This document shows, piece by piece, positions 13,429 through 14,077 of a stretch of DNA of 14,077 bases. Each line of letters begins with the position of its first letter. Position 1 is the first letter of the stretch. The stretch spans positions 1 to 14,077 of the forward strand of contig JANYKF010000242.1 of assembly GCA_025361665.1 (NCBI GenBank). The letters are read 5' to 3'. The stretch is from Clostridiaceae bacterium. Its GTDB lineage: Bacteria; Bacillota; Clostridia; DSM-8532. A program made the position numbers and the translations under genes. Below the pieces are notes generated by a model. It was not told where the DNA came from. It ran no database searches and saw only the letters and a list, made by a program, of their open reading frames with translations.

Positions 13429-14077
13429 TCAGGTCCCTTCTATTTTCAGACGCTGCCTGATTTTTGTGGCAACCGTCGCGATGAACTCCGAATTGGTCGG
13501 CTTGATGCTTTTGTACTTCCCCGCATAGGTGAAATACTGGGAAGCGTTTGTCTGATCCTTGCGCGTCCATGCTTTCTGGATGGCTCCGCGAATGGCGCGT
13601 TCGATTTTTCCCGCACTGGTGCCGAACTCCTCCGCAATGGAAGGATATAGCTCCTTTGTTGCTGGAATGAACCCTTTCGCGCTAAGGACCGTGGCCGCGA
13701 TGCCTTTCTTCAGAAACAGGTATCCGGTCAGGTGCGGGGGAACACTCACATCGCGGAGCGCGAGGGTCACCTCATTGTCCAGCTCTTCCCGGGTTACGGC
13801 GTCAATGGGGCGCCTGACATGGGTTTCCCCGCTGTTCTCCAGGATCGCTGGTGTTCCCAGCGTGTCCTTGTAGATTTGGCGGATGCGCTTGCCCAGCAGG
13901 GGAAGATCAAGGGGCTTGATCATGTAATACTCCGCGCCGAGGGCCAGCGCACGCCGGATATAGTGATCCTGGCCAATGGCCGTGAGCATGATGGTGACAG
14001 GGTGATCGGCCGCATCGAAATCCTTCATCTCCTCCAGCACTTCAAGGCCGTCCTTCAAGGGCATGACAACGTCAAGC
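13429..14077 (-). CDS. spo0A: Stage 0 sporulation protein A, 5' end missing (runs off right edge)
   Basis: Master response regulator of sporulation entry; phosphorylated Spo0A binds 0A boxes and switches on sporulation genes. About 215 codons are visible. The fragment opens with LDVVMPLKDGLEVLEEM, so the phospho-acceptor Asp codon (14073-14071, four residues before Pro) is just inside the window. Conserved receiver residues follow: MLTAIGQD (Thr) and YYMIKPLDLPLL (Lys). After a linker, the Spo0A-specific DNA-binding domain runs from VPPHLTGYLFLKKGI through TKELYPSIAEEFGTSAGKIERAIRGAIQKAW (recognition-helix region) to KPTNSEFIATVATKIRQRLK. That C-terminal domain is unique to Spo0A, so the identification is secure. 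About 50 N-terminal residues and the promoter lie outside the window. Confidence 0.97.
   Translation of the reverse strand, partial: LDVVMPLKDGLEVLEEMKDFDAADHPVTIMLTAIGQDHYIRRALALGAEYYMIKPLDLPLLGKRIRQIYKDTLGTPAILENSGETHVRRPIDAVTREELDNEVTLALRDVSVPPHLTGYLFLKKGIAATVLSAKGFIPATKELYPSIAEEFGTSAGKIERAIRGAIQKAWTRKDQTNASQYFTYAGKYKSIKPTNSEFIATVATKIRQRLKIEGT

Overview
The window looks like chromosomal DNA from a spore-forming, fairly GC-rich Firmicute, most likely a member of the Clostridia. The grounds are a spo0A gene, a T-box riboswitch in front of pheST, a class A RNase P RNA rather than the Bacillus type B form, AGGAGG-type ribosome binding sites and sigma-A-like promoters. No phage, insertion sequence, CRISPR array or defence island is visible. 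Most of the window is core housekeeping, and the unusual content is in the details.

Layout. Bases 1-2342 (minus strand) hold pheS-pheT under a Phe T-box leader; pheT runs off the left edge. Bases 2404-4443 (minus) are a two-gene transport operon: a 59-residue one-helix protein followed by a sodium:solute symporter. It has a long leader with a terminator-like hairpin between promoter and first gene. Bases 4529-5311 (minus) encode a FrmB/tributyrin-esterase-like hydrolase whose expected nucleophile serine is aspartate. Bases 5312-5530 are a repeat-rich intergenic stretch. Bases 5532-7107 (minus) form a tRNA-biology cluster: tRNA(CAU), trmK (tRNA adenine-22 N1-methyltransferase, with an unusual 14-residue tandem repeat), and rnpB, whose 5' end overlaps the trmK stop codon. 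tyrS follows at 7170-8396 (minus).

Bases 8634-9261 (plus) carry a methyltransferase remnant that has lost its N-terminal SAM-binding part. It overlaps the end of a convergent UMF1-type MFS transporter (9233-10537, minus). A divergent promoter region (10538-10844) separates this from a class A penicillin-binding protein (10845-13400, plus). That gene converges on spo0A (13429-14077, minus), which runs off the right edge just after its phospho-acceptor aspartate codon.

Functional themes are tRNA charging, processing and modification (pheS, pheT, tyrS, trmK, rnpB, tRNA), cell-wall synthesis and sporulation control (class A PBP, spo0A), and membrane transport. I do not see a multi-gene novel system. 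The best leads are the Ser-to-Asp hydrolase, the repeat-bearing TrmK fused head-to-tail with rnpB, the attenuator-like leader of the symporter operon, and the decapitated methyltransferase.
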